Positions 26,201 to 41,200 of a DNA stretch of 64,000 nt are shown piece after piece. Each line of letters opens with the position of its first letter. The stretch's first letter is position 1. The notes beneath the pieces were generated by a model. That model was not told the DNA's origin. It did no database searches and saw only the letters and a program-made list of their open reading frames with translations. This DNA comes from Luscinia megarhynchos (lineage: Eukaryota; Chordata; Aves; Passeriformes; Turdidae): positions 33,087,406 to 33,151,405 of the forward strand of contig JAPFBE010000002.1 of the NCBI GenBank assembly GCA_034336665.1, read 5' to 3'. Made by a program: the position numbers and the translations under genes.

Positions 26201-29200
26201 GCTTGAGTTTCAGAGAAGGCAGCAGTGTGGAGTGATGGTGGTGGCAGTCACAGAAACAGGCTGTAAGGGTAAAACAGGCCAGTGCCAACTGGCATCCAGC
26301 AGTTCAAAGGCCACATGTGATGTCTTTGACATTTGCTTTCACAACTAATTTTTTTTTGCCACTCTTGTGGAAGTATTTCTTATTTCAGAAGATTTTCAGA
26401 GGTGATCTTATATTCAGCAATCACTTTTGAAGAATTTTCTGCTATTTCAAAAACTTTAGGGTCAGACTTGCCTGGACTTTGCTGCTATAATTTGTCCACT
26501 TGCTTTTTGGATTGTATGAATTCCTATTGTGCCTGTGGTGAGTTCTACATCAACCATTTCTTCTTCACTTCCTTGTTCTTCCACTTCAGACTGTGGCACC
26601 TTCTATTTTAATATTCTATGTTTTTATCTCCCAGCTCTAATTATTTCTATTCTCTATTTACTATTACTTTTTATTGTAATTTATTATTAGTATAAAAAAT
26701 TAAAACTTACTTAGGTTTCAGAATTATTAGTCTGCAACCTTTTGGTTCCCTTAGTATCTTTATAAATAGCTTTGAATTTGTTATTTTCCACTTCCCTCAT
26801 AACAAGGGAATTTTAATCAGGAGGTTCCTCTACAGTGGCTAGTTCAGCTATTTAATCCTTGAGTACTTTTGGAATTCTTGACTGGACATTATCTTTTCCT
26901 GGAAACTGTTAAGTTGTATGACTTTATTTTTTACTACTGCTTTCATTAGACAGAGATTCTCCAAAGTGTTCTGAATGAGGAAGGCTTCTGACACAGGAAC
27001 TTCCTCAATGCCTGAGGTCATGAATGAAAAAGTCAAGCTGCTTTTAAACTAACTAACTCCTTTTTTTTTTTTAATTTTTAATTTTTTTAAAATTTTTTCC
27101 CCTCTAGTTTTTTTTTTTTTTTTTTCCTTTGAAAGGAAGTTTTCTACTGGTTTCATGCTTTGTAATCTGTGTATGTATATCTTTCGTCCTCCTCAAATCT
27201 TTTTTAATAGGCACTAGGTATTTGTTCATTTTCCTCTATGCTGCCTTAGACTCTGTACCTTCTGCACACAACTTACCACTTTGCTGCTCTTAATTTCTTT
27301 CAAATAAGTGCCTACATTTTAGAAAGCTCATATTTTCCAAAAATCCATGCTGCAGTAATTTTGTTTTGTATTAAGGAGGTGAATACAAGCACATTATAGT
27401 TACTGTAGTTCTTTGAAAACAATTTCAGCACAAAAATGATTCCTTTGGGCTGTTCAGAATCGAGTTAAGCAGCAGCAAGCTCTGCTGAGCCCAGATCTTA
27501 CAAGCTGCTTGGTATAGTAGTTTCTAGTTCTGTCTGAAAGTTTGATCTCCTTGTGTTCAGCTGTGACCTGTGGTTGCTGTGTCCTGGGGAGAAAGCAATT
27601 TCCCAAACTCCCTGTTTGCCACCCTCACAGCCTTCCTGGTCTCCTTCACCTCATCACCATCATGCCTGGTCTGGGGTTTCAATCTTCTGAGCAGAACAAC
27701 TTTAGTTTACTTGACAGCAGGTTTAATTTAACATTTAGAATCACTTTCTCCTCAATCCTAATGGCTGATCACTGTTTAAAGTGGAATGTGGATTCTCATA
27801 GAAGTTAAAGGCATCATGTTTTTCAGGGAAACAAAATTGCATGCAAGGTCTCTTTAAGGCATTCTGTGTTACGAAGAGGAAGAAAGAGACAACAGAAATT
27901 GGTTTTCTCATGTTGTTCTAAGAGTGAGATTTTGAAAAAGGCACTTAAAAAGCTGTGGCAGAAATTGTATACTTTCAACAGGAATTATTGCAAAAAGTGA
28001 GGTCCCAAATTGGAGTTTACAACTCACTGCAGACACTCTTTGCTGGAAAATGTCACAATTTTTATCATAACAACTCTGCTGGATTGTTCTTAAATGCACT
28101 TCTGTGACTGATAACACCAATTTAAACAAAAAGGTACTGCAATATTTTCTAGTCTTGAGTATTCTTGTGATCTGTTTAAAACAGACTGGAAAAAAAATTG
28201 CTGGCTGTTTACTAAGAGAGAAATTGTAACCTGTGTTTGACTGGGACAGAAAATATTTTGCTTTACTCAAGTGAGAGTATTTTGAAACAGATTGATCAGT
28301 TGTATTTATTATCCAAACTGTGCTTTCAAATTTCAGTTTTATTATGCACTCTGTCAAACTAGTTTGAATAAAAGACCCACAACTGAGAGGCTTTCTTTTG
28401 AGTATGTCCTAACTGCATTTCTTTTTTCTTTCTCAAGTACCCCTGTGATACTCTGTATGAATGAGACACTAAAATAAAGAAGTCTATATGATAGGAAGAA
28501 AAAAAAGAAGAAAACATGAATATTATTATTACTGACTATCAAAATGGAATGGGAAGGAGTTGCAGAAGATCAAAAGCATGTCAGTTTTTTCTGTTTCTTA
28601 AAATTTACTGTGCATATGTTTTACTTCAATTGTTTCCATGTATTTTTTTTTCCCCCAGGCCAATTTCACTTTTGGTTTTGTGGAAAACTTGAAGACTTAT
28701 TCTGAGACGTGGCTCAGGATGTCTGAGGTTTTCAAAACCAGTAGAAATGTTCTCACAGTCTCACGACTGCAGGTTGGTGAGCTGTGGGAGATCTTTCTAT
28801 TTTCCAACTTTTTACTGTTTGATCTAGACTATTTTTATACATGCAGAACCACTCACATATCTGACTTCAGATTTAAAAAGAGGTGAAAAAGAGGCAAATT
28901 AGCTTTAGGTTATGAATCTACAGACTGATGTTGAGAAACTTCTGATGTGAAAATACTTAAAAGCAATGTTGCCTCACTCTCTCTGGTATTGCTCCACTAT
29001 CATTGAACAGCAGGGGAAATAATATGGTGTTGGTACTTGTTTGTTCATTTCTTATGTTTGCCATCAAAATGTGAAGCTGATTAAAAGAACTGATGAAGAA
29101 AATATTGACTATAAAAGAAAAAGGCATTCTTATTGCTGGGGCTTTTCCATTCTACATATTTGTGCCATCCCTGTCACCTCTCCTAAATCTCTTCCCCACC

Positions 29201-32200
29201 CCCTTGCCATTCATTTGAAATGTGTGGTGTTAGCCTCTTAAGAGGGAAAGACTGAAGACATGGAGAAGCTAAATGACTTCTGCAGTGTCATGCAGGAAAT
29301 CTTGGAAATGGAATTGAACATTAATACATATGTATATTGTATTTTCTTAGAGAGGATAAACCTGAGGTAACTTCCATCCACTTTTTGTTTCAGGAAGCCC
29401 TGCAAAATAATTTTGTAAAGCATTTCATAGAAAGTAATTTGGATATCAACATGGAAAAACTCCTTAAAAAAATGCAAACATATGGTAAGTATATGAAAGT
29501 GCATGTAATGGTTATTCTTCTAAGACTTCAACTTAGAGCTACATTTAGTCGAAATTGAATATTTTACCTACACAAGTGATACATAAGTTAATAAGAGACT
29601 TTACCCTCTTGAGCTAGTCTCAAATAGAATTGTCTTTTTTCTTTTGAGTTGACTGGATAATTTGAATTTCAAATATTGAAACAATATTGGTAACTAGTCA
29701 GAAGTGGGAAAGTGTCATGGGAGAGTCTTAAACACATCAACCATTCTTAAAAGGAGTGAAGGGAAATATAAACCTTGTAGCCACAGTTCCATTAGGTAGA
29801 AGCATATTTTTGTAGGAAATTTCGAGGGAAATAAATAGAAAATGAGATTAGATGCAGTGTGTTTGATCAAAAATTCTCTATTTTTTTCTCTGTTTATCCA
29901 GAATTAGTTGTGTGTGGTGTCCTTGAGCCTCAGGAAAGCCTGAGAGAGGTTTATAACCAGGGAGAGCTGAACTGTCAGTAGGAAGCAACCTGGGTCAGGC
30001 CCAGCCCTGGGATATCCCAAGGAATGATGCTGAGGGCAGAACACAGCCCCTGGGAAAGAGTGCGGGCCCAGATGCACAAGCAGGTGTGAGGTGGTGGGAG
30101 CTGCCCTGTCCCAGCTCTGGGGGCAAAGGAGTGTCCCTGGTTCCTTTGTCTGCCTGGCAGCCTCTCCTGGGCACAGCCATCCCTGGCTGCCCCTTTCTGC
30201 AGCCACAGAGCCTCCAGGGCTGGGGAGATAGCCCAAGGGAATGGCTCTCAATGGAAGAGAAGGGGAGTTATTATTTTGACTCATTTGGGGTATTCAAGGA
30301 TTTAAGTAGGAGAAGAGAGAGGATTATGCCTAAATTTAAGTTATTTAACTTAATTTTATAAGAATTTGGTAATTGCAAAAAAAAATAAAATTCAATATGT
30401 CCAGCTGTCAGCAAGGTAGGGGTGCACAATCATTGAAATGCTTGCCAGCATGTGCCAGAAGGAAAACTCTGTACTGAAGCTGATCCTGATGTCATTTAAG
30501 AAAAGTTCATGGTTTTGAGAAACAGAGAGAGGGAAAAGTGGGATAAAATGCAACAACAGACAGTGTGACATCATGGACAAAGGGAGCAGGGTAGCTCCCA
30601 GGGGAGGATTCTGGTAGAAAAGAACAGATCTGTGTGGTTTCAGGTCAGTGGCTGTTAGGATAATTATGATCCAAACAGAAATCTGTTCCAGCTGCTTTCT
30701 GGAGGAGGGTGGTGATGAGGTCTCAGGTGCCCCCACAGAGGGACTTTGTGACCCTCTCTGCTTCAAAAAAATTGACTTTACAGAAATGTAGGTCATTAAG
30801 CCTGCTTTACAGTCAAAGAATTAAGACTACAGATAAAATAAATAAATGTACCTGCAATACAGCTTTAATTGGTTTTCTGTATCTGCCTCCCTAGGCAGGA
30901 GATGGACAAAATCCACAGAGACTCCTGAGAGCCTGTAAATGAAATGTGTTCTCATTCTAACTCATTCTCACTCATACTATTCATTCTCATACTACTGCCC
31001 TGAGCTGGTGCAGTCACAGTTAGTGTGAGCTGGTGGCTTTTCTTTAGCAGACAGGTTGTGAGATTTAGTTGAAATCAGCCTTGGTTTGAAGGCTTTCTTT
31101 GAAAACCAGGACTGCCTGTACCCACTTTCAGTAAGAAAAATGGCAAATGGCATCTGGAATTCAAACTGGGAAAGAATCTGGGCTCTGTGTCCTCCTTAGG
31201 CAAGGGACTCAAATTTGAACCTGCTTTCTCATCAGATGATTTTCTTATCCAGTGCACTGCTGGCTAGTCTGGGTTGGGCACACTCACCCCTCAAGGTACA
31301 GCTAAAAACCAACCCCACAGAGCCACAATCTTGGAAAGATAGGATGGAGGAAAGAGCAAGTCTCTTAAACTTCAGGGCATGCTGAAAACATTGCTGTCTC
31401 AATCTATTGGTTGAGTAATACCTGGATTTTGTTTGTGTGGACCTAACACTGAGAACTACATGGTAGGTTATGGACAAAAAATATTCCATTAAATAGATAT
31501 CAGGGTCTCTGGAATTATCAGATCCATTTTCACTGATACAGACAACATCAAAAAAAATCTTTATCTCTGCCTCTCAAGCTCTATAGTTTTTTAACAGAAC
31601 TAAGGATATTTGATAATATGAAAAAAATGGTTAACAATTTGGAGAGTCAAGACAAAATATGATTTAAATAGATTGGTTTATGAAACTAAAATTTCCTTAT
31701 TTGAAGGGAATACAGTTGACAAAATTAACCTCATATAAAAATATAAAAACTGAAAATCCGTAGGGGTTATAGATCACAAGAGCATTTATGCCTTTGTGAA
31801 ACTGATCTCTCCAAAGTGGCAGAGCTCTCCTCTGCATTTATTATACTTCTTATACTTCTTATACTTCTTTATTATACTTCTTATACTTGTATAGACTTGC
31901 TTGGTTGTTTTACTTCTTGAAAAAAGATATGCACTCTTATTTTTATTTTAGCTTGTGTGGTTTTTGTTCATTTTATTAGACCATAATAATGAGTAACTTA
32001 ACTGTAAACCTCTGTTCTTGCATTTCTTTTAAATTTCTTTAATCTTATATTGCATCAGCTGTTTAGTCCTGTAATTACCTTGCTTGAGTCCAATTAAAAG
32101 CTGGAATATATTCATGTTACTGGTGTTACCACTCACAATCTTTTTTATTTTCATCCAAAGCTCCAGCTTTTTAAAGTCTCCTGATCTCTGTGATTATGCC

Positions 32201-35200
32201 TTCTAACTAAAGCAAATATTCCCTTCTTTTATCACCTCTACACTCTCATACAGATGACTTTTAATTAACCTCAAATACAAGGTGCTTGTATCTTTTTTTA
32301 TTTCTCTTCAATGATATAAAAAATGTTAACAGACTTAGTGATGGTTTTTTCCATGCTACTCCTGCTGTAAAGTGTCATGGACAAAGTGGATAGATTTAGA
32401 ACTTTTCCAATATCTCTATAAAATCATCATGCTTGCAAGACCTCGCAAGGTTATCAATTTCTAAAACTGTTAGCAGGATTTACTCAGATTTATTCAGGTG
32501 GAGCAAGGTAAACATTCAGGCTGAGGGCTGAAAAGCTTGTGGTTTTCTTTTTAGTCCCTTTACTTTCTAAGCCAGCTGTGTGTGGGCAAGGCAATTGTTT
32601 TCCTCTAGGCTTGCTTTGCAGCCAGCATCTCTCAGTAGTTTCCTACTGACCTTGTATAAACCCTGTCCCACTAGAATTTGTGAGCTTCTTGCTGGCTCAG
32701 TCCTTACAAACCTTCAGGAGACACTGGGATTCATTTGTGCTGTGAGCTCCTCTCTTAAATTCTTGTTTGCTGTGTCTCTCTCTTGTCCTTTGATTTCTCC
32801 CAGACATGAATTTTCTTTTTTCACTATCTTACAGAGGGCTACATGTGACTCATGTGTATAACAGCCAGGATGGTAAAAAAACCAGACCAAAACAAGCAGC
32901 TTTCCTTTGTGCTGCCCCTCTGCTGTCCTCATTGTAATGAAATAATTTTGTGCATCTTTAGGAGGCAGGAAACAAACAGCTGTAATGCCATCACTGAAAA
33001 CTATGCCACCACCCAAATCTTCTGATAACTAGATACTTTCTTCTAATTTCTGACCTAAATTTACTTATTCCTGATTTATTCCAATTTATTCTTCCAGCAA
33101 CTTTTTATTTTTGTTTAAATAGCACTTCTGCCCAATGGTTTTACGTAAACCATTTGTATTTCCTCCCAGTTAAACAAAGTTAAACAAGATGATGGCTGTC
33201 ATGATTTTTAACAAAATATGATGATAATAGTGGACATAGATTTACCAAGTTTTTCCTTTATAGTTGCCACATTTATAAATGGGGGAAAAACAAGGCCATT
33301 AACTCTGTAGATCTCAATTTTAAAATGTAGATTGCATTTTTTCATATATGTGCTATTTCTATGATGGAGTACTGGAAGATCATGCACATTAAGACTATTT
33401 TTTTCCCCAGAAATAATTAGGTATACCACACTCCAAGCCAATAGAAATACAGATAATATTTCTTATGCTAAAATATTCAACAATTTAACTCAGGAGAGAA
33501 GCTTTTATATCTAATTATTGATTTCAAATTAAGGTTTTGTGTGTGTATATATTGGTCAATGATATAATGCTTTCAGTAGGAGGGGACCTTAAGGATGATA
33601 TAGTTCCAACCCCTCTGCCATGGGGCCACCTCGTGCTAGACCAGGCTGCTCAGAGCCCCATCCAGCCTGACCTTGGACACTTCCAGGCTTGGGGCATTCA
33701 CAGCTTCTCTGTGCAACCTGTTCCAATCTAAACTTCTCTTGTACAGTTTAAAGCCATTCCCTCTTGTCCTACTGGTCGATGCCCTTGTAAAAAGTCAGTT
33801 CTCAGTGTTTTTATAGGCCCCCTTCAGGCCACAATAAGATCTGGAAGGTGCTATAAGGTCTGTCTGGAGCTTTCTCTTCTCCAGGTTGAACAGCCCTAAC
33901 TCTCTCAGCCTGTCTTCGTACAGAATAATGCATATAGGGCTATACATAATTGCATACACATATATAAAAATGCATATGAAAACCTTGCCATTTGGACTTA
34001 ATTTTAGGAATATTCTCTTCTCTCTAGTGCTGTAAAATAAAAGGGCCAGCATGGGTGTTTCTTTACTGTCCTCTTCAAGGATAGCCATAAATAAGACATT
34101 TATTATCTCTATTCAGTTATGGTTTCTCTCAACTCATGAATTCACCCTGTCACTGCTTGCCTATCTTTTGAATTCTAGACTGTCAGTTCCTCTACTTTTT
34201 CTCATTGTGCACTTTACCCTTTCTCACTGCTAATCATGCCTCTTCTTCAGACTGCTTCGTACATTTTCCACTTATCTGCCTCCCTACTGTAATATTTCCT
34301 GTGCTGATGCTGAGTAATGACTGTGGTCCAGGATTTGTCTGTCACCACTGTTATCATAGGAGGTCATCACCTATCCTTTTTAAAGCCTATATCTTCAAGT
34401 GAGTGCTGGAAAATTTAAGACGGAAAATTGTATTGGATGTTTTATAGCATTGTTTATTACCTGAGAAACTCAGATATTTTTCTTAAATCTAGATGGGTTA
34501 AGATTATTTCTAGATCATGCTATCCTGATTATTCTCTCAAACATAATGATATAGCATTATCCCCACATTCTTTGCCAACAGATGAAGATCTGAATTCCTC
34601 CAGAGGTTGAGTTTTTTAGAAACCAGGTTTTGATTGAGGTATATGCTCATCCTGGATCTATAGATAAAGTAAAAATGAAGAGATCATTAGACTTTTTTCA
34701 GATGGTTTTATATGTAGGACTTCTATCAAAATGTTTATGCTGTGTATAACACAGTTCTTGAAATATTAACAATATCAAGGAGAAGAGCACTGGATAATAT
34801 GTTGCTAAATGAGAGATTAATTGTTGGACTTTTGGCTGTAGGAGGGCAGCCAAAAGGATAATGCAACGTAGTTCTTGTGTAATGGAGAAGCAAAAGAGGC
34901 CTTTATTTAAATAAACACTACACTTTATGGGGTAGTTTGTGCAAAACAAAGTAGAAAAGACTCATTGGTCCAAGAAGGCAACACCTCTTTGAAAACATGC
35001 TTTCTGCAAATCAACACGTCTCTCATGCACCCTGCAGGTGCACAATCATTGCTATAATTTCTTGTCCTTGTGCAGCCTGAGAAACCCAAGGCTTCAAGGC
35101 TGCTTTTTTCCCTGGTTCCCAGCAGTTCCAACCACAATTAATATCTGTTATGATGCCTGAAGTACAGTAATTCCCTTGTATTTGTATTTATTCCTCTGAA

Positions 35201-38200
35201 ATTGAAGGAAAGAGTAGCTGAGGGCTTCTAAAAGCCACTGAGACATGAACTACACTTCCACAAGTTCACACTAAAATTTCCATGTTTTTTAAATTTTTTT
35301 TTATTTTTTTTTTTTTAATACAAAGAGGATTTGCTTTTATAGGATGTGACGCCACACCTTTCTGTTCTGATCATTAAAACTAAATAAGTCCAATTTGGTT
35401 CCTCATCCTAGAAACTATGACGAACAAGATGCTTAACAGCTCAGCAAGCAAACAGATCGACCTGTTGGCACAGCTTGTTGTAAATATCTCTTCCTGTGTG
35501 TTACTGGACCGCTTCCAGCCTTTTGACTCCATAGAGAAATTGGAGGAGAAGGCTCATGAGCTCATGCAGGAAAACAATCTTTTGGCTAGTAAGTACCTTA
35601 TGTAAAACTTACAGAAAATTTCAGACTTTGTAGTTGCCTGTGTTTATTGATAAGGTGAGTTATAACTACACAGTTTCAAAGCGTGCATTAAATCACATAT
35701 AATACATTCAACATAAAGCACATTTGAATGTTCTAATGTAAGCTGGAAACACTAAATATATTGTTTTGACTGTGGAATGGCCAAATGGATCCTTGGTGTC
35801 TTTTATTTCTATCAAAATATTTAGAAGAATGGTCATAAATATTTAAAGAAGAAAAATATAAAAAAATGTGGAATACTGAGGAAACTTAACAAGATGACAA
35901 GATCTGGCTTGCATCCTTTCAAAAATTATTTTTTATATTCTTGACTTTTCAGAAGGTAGGAAAAAAAAGGAATTCTGTTAAGATCTACTCATAAAACAAC
36001 ACCTCAGAGAAATTAGCTTGTTTATTCAGAGTAAATAAGTTCTTCAGGAATTTGTTTTCTTCCTTGGGATTACACTTTTTTTCTTTTTCCTGCATTATAT
36101 GCTTAGTGCTGAGAATCAATTAATTTTACAAAAGATTTTAAAAGGCAATATTTTTCCTTAACATACACACTAGTCCTGCAGAAAATGCTGTACATTGAAT
36201 GTAGTGTTTCCAAAAGGGAAGCCCCATTAAGTCTATAAAAAGTATTCCACAACATTTTCCCACTGTTTTTGGGGTTTTTTGTCCCCCTTATGCCTGCAAG
36301 TATACAACAGAAGACATGAGAAAGCACTTGTAAAGAGGGAAACAGTTCAGCCTGGAATCCTATGCTTGTTTTGTGATCTGCACAGTACTCTGGCAATTGC
36401 CACCCTCTATCTATATAAAACAAGCAGGCCATACCTTCAGATAAGGAAAATTGCTCAGGAGTACTCTGGAGAAGGCACACTGTTTCTCTCTTTAAGGAAT
36501 GAAATGGACATATCAATCTTAGCCCACAGAAAACTGAATTATCAAATTCTAGTTCCATAGTTCCATTTTCCTTCCACTTACCTAGGGAAGGGTCATATGC
36601 TAATATAAACCAAGACATTTTGAATGAGTATTTTTCAGTACTCTGGCCTTATTAGCTCCTCACATTATTAGAGAGAGAGAAGATAGTGTTTTCAGGAACC
36701 TAATGTGTCTGACATGTCAATATTCCATGCTCTGATGTAGGCATACATTCCTTTCCATAGAAAAATGTTAAACTGGACTAGAACTTTATTTTTTTTGTGG
36801 TTGTCAGAGCCTTAACAGCTTCATGGAACGCCCTAGAAAATCAGCTGTTTGTATAAATAGGAAAATGCGATTGGCCAGTTGACAGAAATCAGGTTTGCAG
36901 TAATTTTATTATTTTTCAGAGAACCAGATGGTAGGTAAGGTATCTCTCCCTTTTCCCAAGGAAGAAAAGGGCAACATTTAGCATTTATCCAGAAGTCCTA
37001 AAAAGTCTGGGTCACACTAAAAGAGAACACAAGCAGTTTCATGTATTTCACTTTGTCTTTACAGCTACATATTGAGCTTTCATCTGTTTGGTTGGAGCTT
37101 ATACAAAGCTAGAGAAAACAAACATACAAATTCTGCTGTGCTAAGCTAGAAGTTCTGCAACTGACCTGAAGATTAATATCAGAGTAAATTTTAGTGGGTT
37201 GGTGCTGTTTACTTTGTCATTTGCTTATGGAAGCTGTTATCCTTTGATGCACAAATTTTATGGCTGCTGCTTTTACTGTGGAACTGATGCCAGTCCCCCA
37301 AAAATGGCTAAATGTGGATGCAAAGAGAAAACTGCAGTTCAAAAAAAGAAGACAAATCACCTCAGATAAAAATTATTTTTACAAACCCATTTATCATGTG
37401 GATAATCTTTTACATTTCATATTCATGAACGTGAAAAATGTGTCTCTGAAACCTGCCATTTTTGGGCTTGGGGTCAAGACAGTTTGGAGGCCTGCCCTGA
37501 CAGATTAATACATCCTATATCATATGGTAATTAGACACGAGTTAGCTATGGAAATAGAATAAATTATATAAGCTTTAGTTATGAAGCTTCCTTTCTTCTT
37601 GTGTCAGGTATCATCTTCAATACACCAGAGGACAAGAAGCAAGATTTGAGCAATCTCCTTCCAAGACATGTTTCATATACAATTAGAACCAGTGTTCTCT
37701 ACAGCATGAGAACAGATCTGATTAAAAACCCAACATGGAAATCCCATCCCCACAAATTGCCAGCTGACGGGTTTAAATACAACCATGTCTTTATTCCTCT
37801 TCAAGACATGATTGAAAGGGCAATTATTTCAGCACAGACTGGGACAGACACCTCAGAGATAGCAATTCAGGTGCAAGCCATGCCTTACCCTTGTCATACC
37901 AGTGATCTGTAAGTAAAATTTCAGCTTTATAATTTGTTGTGTTATCCTTGTTAGATTAGTTCTCGTGAGCTTGGGATGCTACTAGGCTCTCAGTTTTCAG
38001 TGGGTGAATGTATATTTCTGCACAGGCTTAAACAAGTACATCCAACACCAGAGTATTACAGCATAGCAAAATATTTTTCAACAGCTGTGTTTAACATAAG
38101 ATGTTATACAATGTTTGTCTGGCAAACAACCCCTTACAAAATGTTTGCAGCCATAATGTGGAGTAGTCTGCTGGACAGAGGCTGTGTCAACATAGTGTGC

Positions 38201-41200
38201 AATTTACTCAGATTATTCCAAGAGATGCTTTTTGAATCCTCAGTTGTCCTGTACACAAACTGGAAATTGATCCCTTGAAGGGTGAAGTTGATGAAGCAAA
38301 GGTGTACAGTTTTTCTCTGTAAAACCATCAAAACATCCCAGCTATTAGATTTTAAAAATTAGTCAGTGGTAATAAATTTGTTAAAGTGGAGTGAAAATTG
38401 ACTGGGTCATGTTATTCCTCGTTGTCCAAATATATTACTTTACCTTTGAGAAAAATCTGAATTTTGTTTGACTTTGGTTGGAGCACTAAGGAATAATTGT
38501 ATCTGTTGTATGGTTTAAAATACTATAATATATAATAATATTGTACCAATACATATATTTAGCTCGTTACAAAAGAATAAGTAATTCTAATCAGAACAGA
38601 AATAAATCTTATTCATGTCAGATCTTATTTAGTCCATAGTTTGAGAACAGTGCCAGTATTAACCTATTAACATTCTGCTAGAAAATAGTTTACCTTTGCG
38701 GGCTGACAGCTCCTCATATCTGTTTTTTTCATAGATTCTTGAACAACATAGGGTTTTTTTTCCCACTTATGATGATGTTAACGTGGATGGTTTCAGTTGC
38801 TGGTATGGTTCGCAAGCTGGTTTATGAAAGAGAAATTCACCTTGAGGAGGTAAGAGGCAGATTAACCTCTGGAAAGAAAATTTATTCATTTAAGTGCACT
38901 GAAATGCAAAAGTTGTGAGGTACTTTTAAGTACTCATAATCCAGATGGCTTTGTTTTCACTTGTTTCCTCTGGGCAGTAGGCTCTAGTTCTAGCTGCCAA
39001 CTCAGATTCATAACATTGTTTGAGCATCAGTATGCAAATATTGTCCATGAGACAAAAAGCAAAAAGCAAAATTGAATCTGGAAAGGGTTACTTGGGAAGG
39101 CCTTGTGAGTAGAATGATTTTTGTTTTGGATTCTTTTTCATATTTTGTTCTATATAGTTGGTAATGATGAAACTATCCAAAATAAGTTGACAATTTGTTA
39201 TGTACAGTGTAATTAGGAGAAATACAAGGGAGATTGCATACCAAAAAAAAGAGGAGACAGGTATTTGCTTCTATAAACAGCTGGTCTTCACAGGTGCTAA
39301 GCATTTGGAAGGACATGGTTCTTGTGATACATTTTTATAGGGATAAATGCACCTTTTAAAGAATTACTCTGATTTCGCTGTATCAACAGAATTACTGCTT
39401 GAGTAATATTTTTAATTTGGGGAATTATTGAGGAGTTATCTAATTTCTCTAATCTTTCTGTTGTAAAATAACTTTTTTAATACTCCAAAATAATAAATCA
39501 ACTTAGTATTAATTTTGATGATCTTTTGAGAACAACTTCAGAGGTTTTATTAGATTTTATCTGAAGGCATTTTTTTTTTTAGAAAAAGAGGGATGTACTT
39601 CATACCTGGCTAAATGATTATTTGACTGGTAATATGTAAAGGTTGCAAACTGTATGTTTCTCTCAGAAAAGCAACAGGCTGGGAAAAAATACTTGTATAT
39701 ACATTGCTGTGGATATTCTCAGTACTTTTTAGAGTATAAAAAGGGAAACTCCTCCCTGGAAGAACAAGTAATCTGACATCTGTTCTTGAAACCATATGCA
39801 AAAGAGAGTTTTGCTGAGCACGGTGACTCCCTGTGAATCCATGTGTGATGATCTCAGAGAGTGCCCTGCTCAATGATGTGTCTGATTCAGGAGAGAGCAC
39901 AAGAAAAGGGCAAAGAAAAAAGAAATTTAAGGGGAAGATGGCATCCTTTGGGAAGCCTGTAGTGTCTTGGTGACAACATGTTTTGTTTAAAAAACAAAAG
40001 GAAAGTTTGTTTCCTAGCTTTAACTCTCTTTGCTATGCTGTCTTGCAGTATATGAAGACAATGGGCGTGTATCCAGCCATTCATTTCTTTGCTTGGTTTC
40101 TGGAGAATGCCATTGTGCTTACAGTAAGCAGCTGTGCTCTGGCCATCATTTTAAAAGCAAGTGGTATCTTTGCTTATAGCAATGGTTTCCTTACCTTCCT
40201 TTTTCTCCTGGAATTTGGAGTCACAGTTATCATGTTAAGCTATTTTTTGGGAGCGTTTTTCAGCAGTGCCAATACAGCAGCTCTGTGTGCCAGCCTTGTC
40301 TATATGATCAGCTTTTTACCCTACATAGTTTTGTTGGTCTTGCAGAACCAGCTGAGTTTCACCAACCAGATTATAATGGTAAATATTTCTTCTTCTTGTC
40401 TAATTTTTCTCTTCCAACTATATTGTGAATTTCTATAGTTTCAAAACTTCAGACCATAATGTATTTATTTTTTCCCATGTTTCTTTTTATGATTATTGAA
40501 AATAAATCACACTAATAAATCTCCAACTGAGAAAATATTTAGAAGGTTGAAAGGAATGAAAAATAAATTGTCAGGGCAATTTTGTAAACCTACCGAAAAT
40601 ATAAGGAAATTACATTCCTGAGACTCATGAGTTATCTTAATGTCTTGACCTCAAAATATTTTAAATATTAGTGTATTTTCAAGATTAGCTGATGACATGC
40701 CACTTCTCAAAGTCATTATTTGTTTGTAAAAAAACTAATGATAGATTTTCTGTTAATATAACTGGAGAATAGGTCAGAAATTTGTCCAACCATATAATCT
40801 GAAGTGTATATATCTTTGGTGTAGGTTCTTGCAGGTCCTTTCCTGTTCTATGTATTCCATAGTCTGTTTTATGTCTTTGTACTGTCCTAACATACTGTAT
40901 CCCTGAATATGACATCAAATATCACCATCATATATAGAAAGCCATATTTCACACATTATGGCTTTACTTTTTCAAAATAACTCACTAAATTAAGCTGGTG
41001 GAATAATTCATACACTGTTAAAAAATGTTCATTTTTTCAGTGTCACTTGGTCAGATAAAATACCACTTTCCAGTATTAATAATTAGATCAATGGAGCTCT
41101 GTTAGGTGGAGCAAATTGTGGTAAGTTTTGTGGGAGAGTATGGTTAAAACATAAAATGAAATAGCAACCATTAACCTATGTGGAGGAAAAGAAAAGTCTA

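Larger units (their letters stand above)
29485..35411 (+). other. ABCA13 intron 12
   Basis: 5.9 kb, GTAAGT to GTTCCTCATCCTAG. Contains an unclassified GC-rich block (29909-30260), a 9-bp microsatellite (31841-31889), a minus-strand CR1 fragment (33570-33925) and a T/A tract near 35285-35320. No exon with phase 1 on both sides found. Confidence 0.75.

Noticed and set aside
27908..28357. 149-codon antisense open frame in intron 10
   Set aside because: Composition follows the AT-rich intron; no motif or homology recognised.
36103..36618. 171-codon antisense open frame in intron 13
   Set aside because: No recognisable domain, no splice or promoter context, and an overlapping sense frame of 93 codons. 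Chance or a decayed repeat is likelier than a gene.
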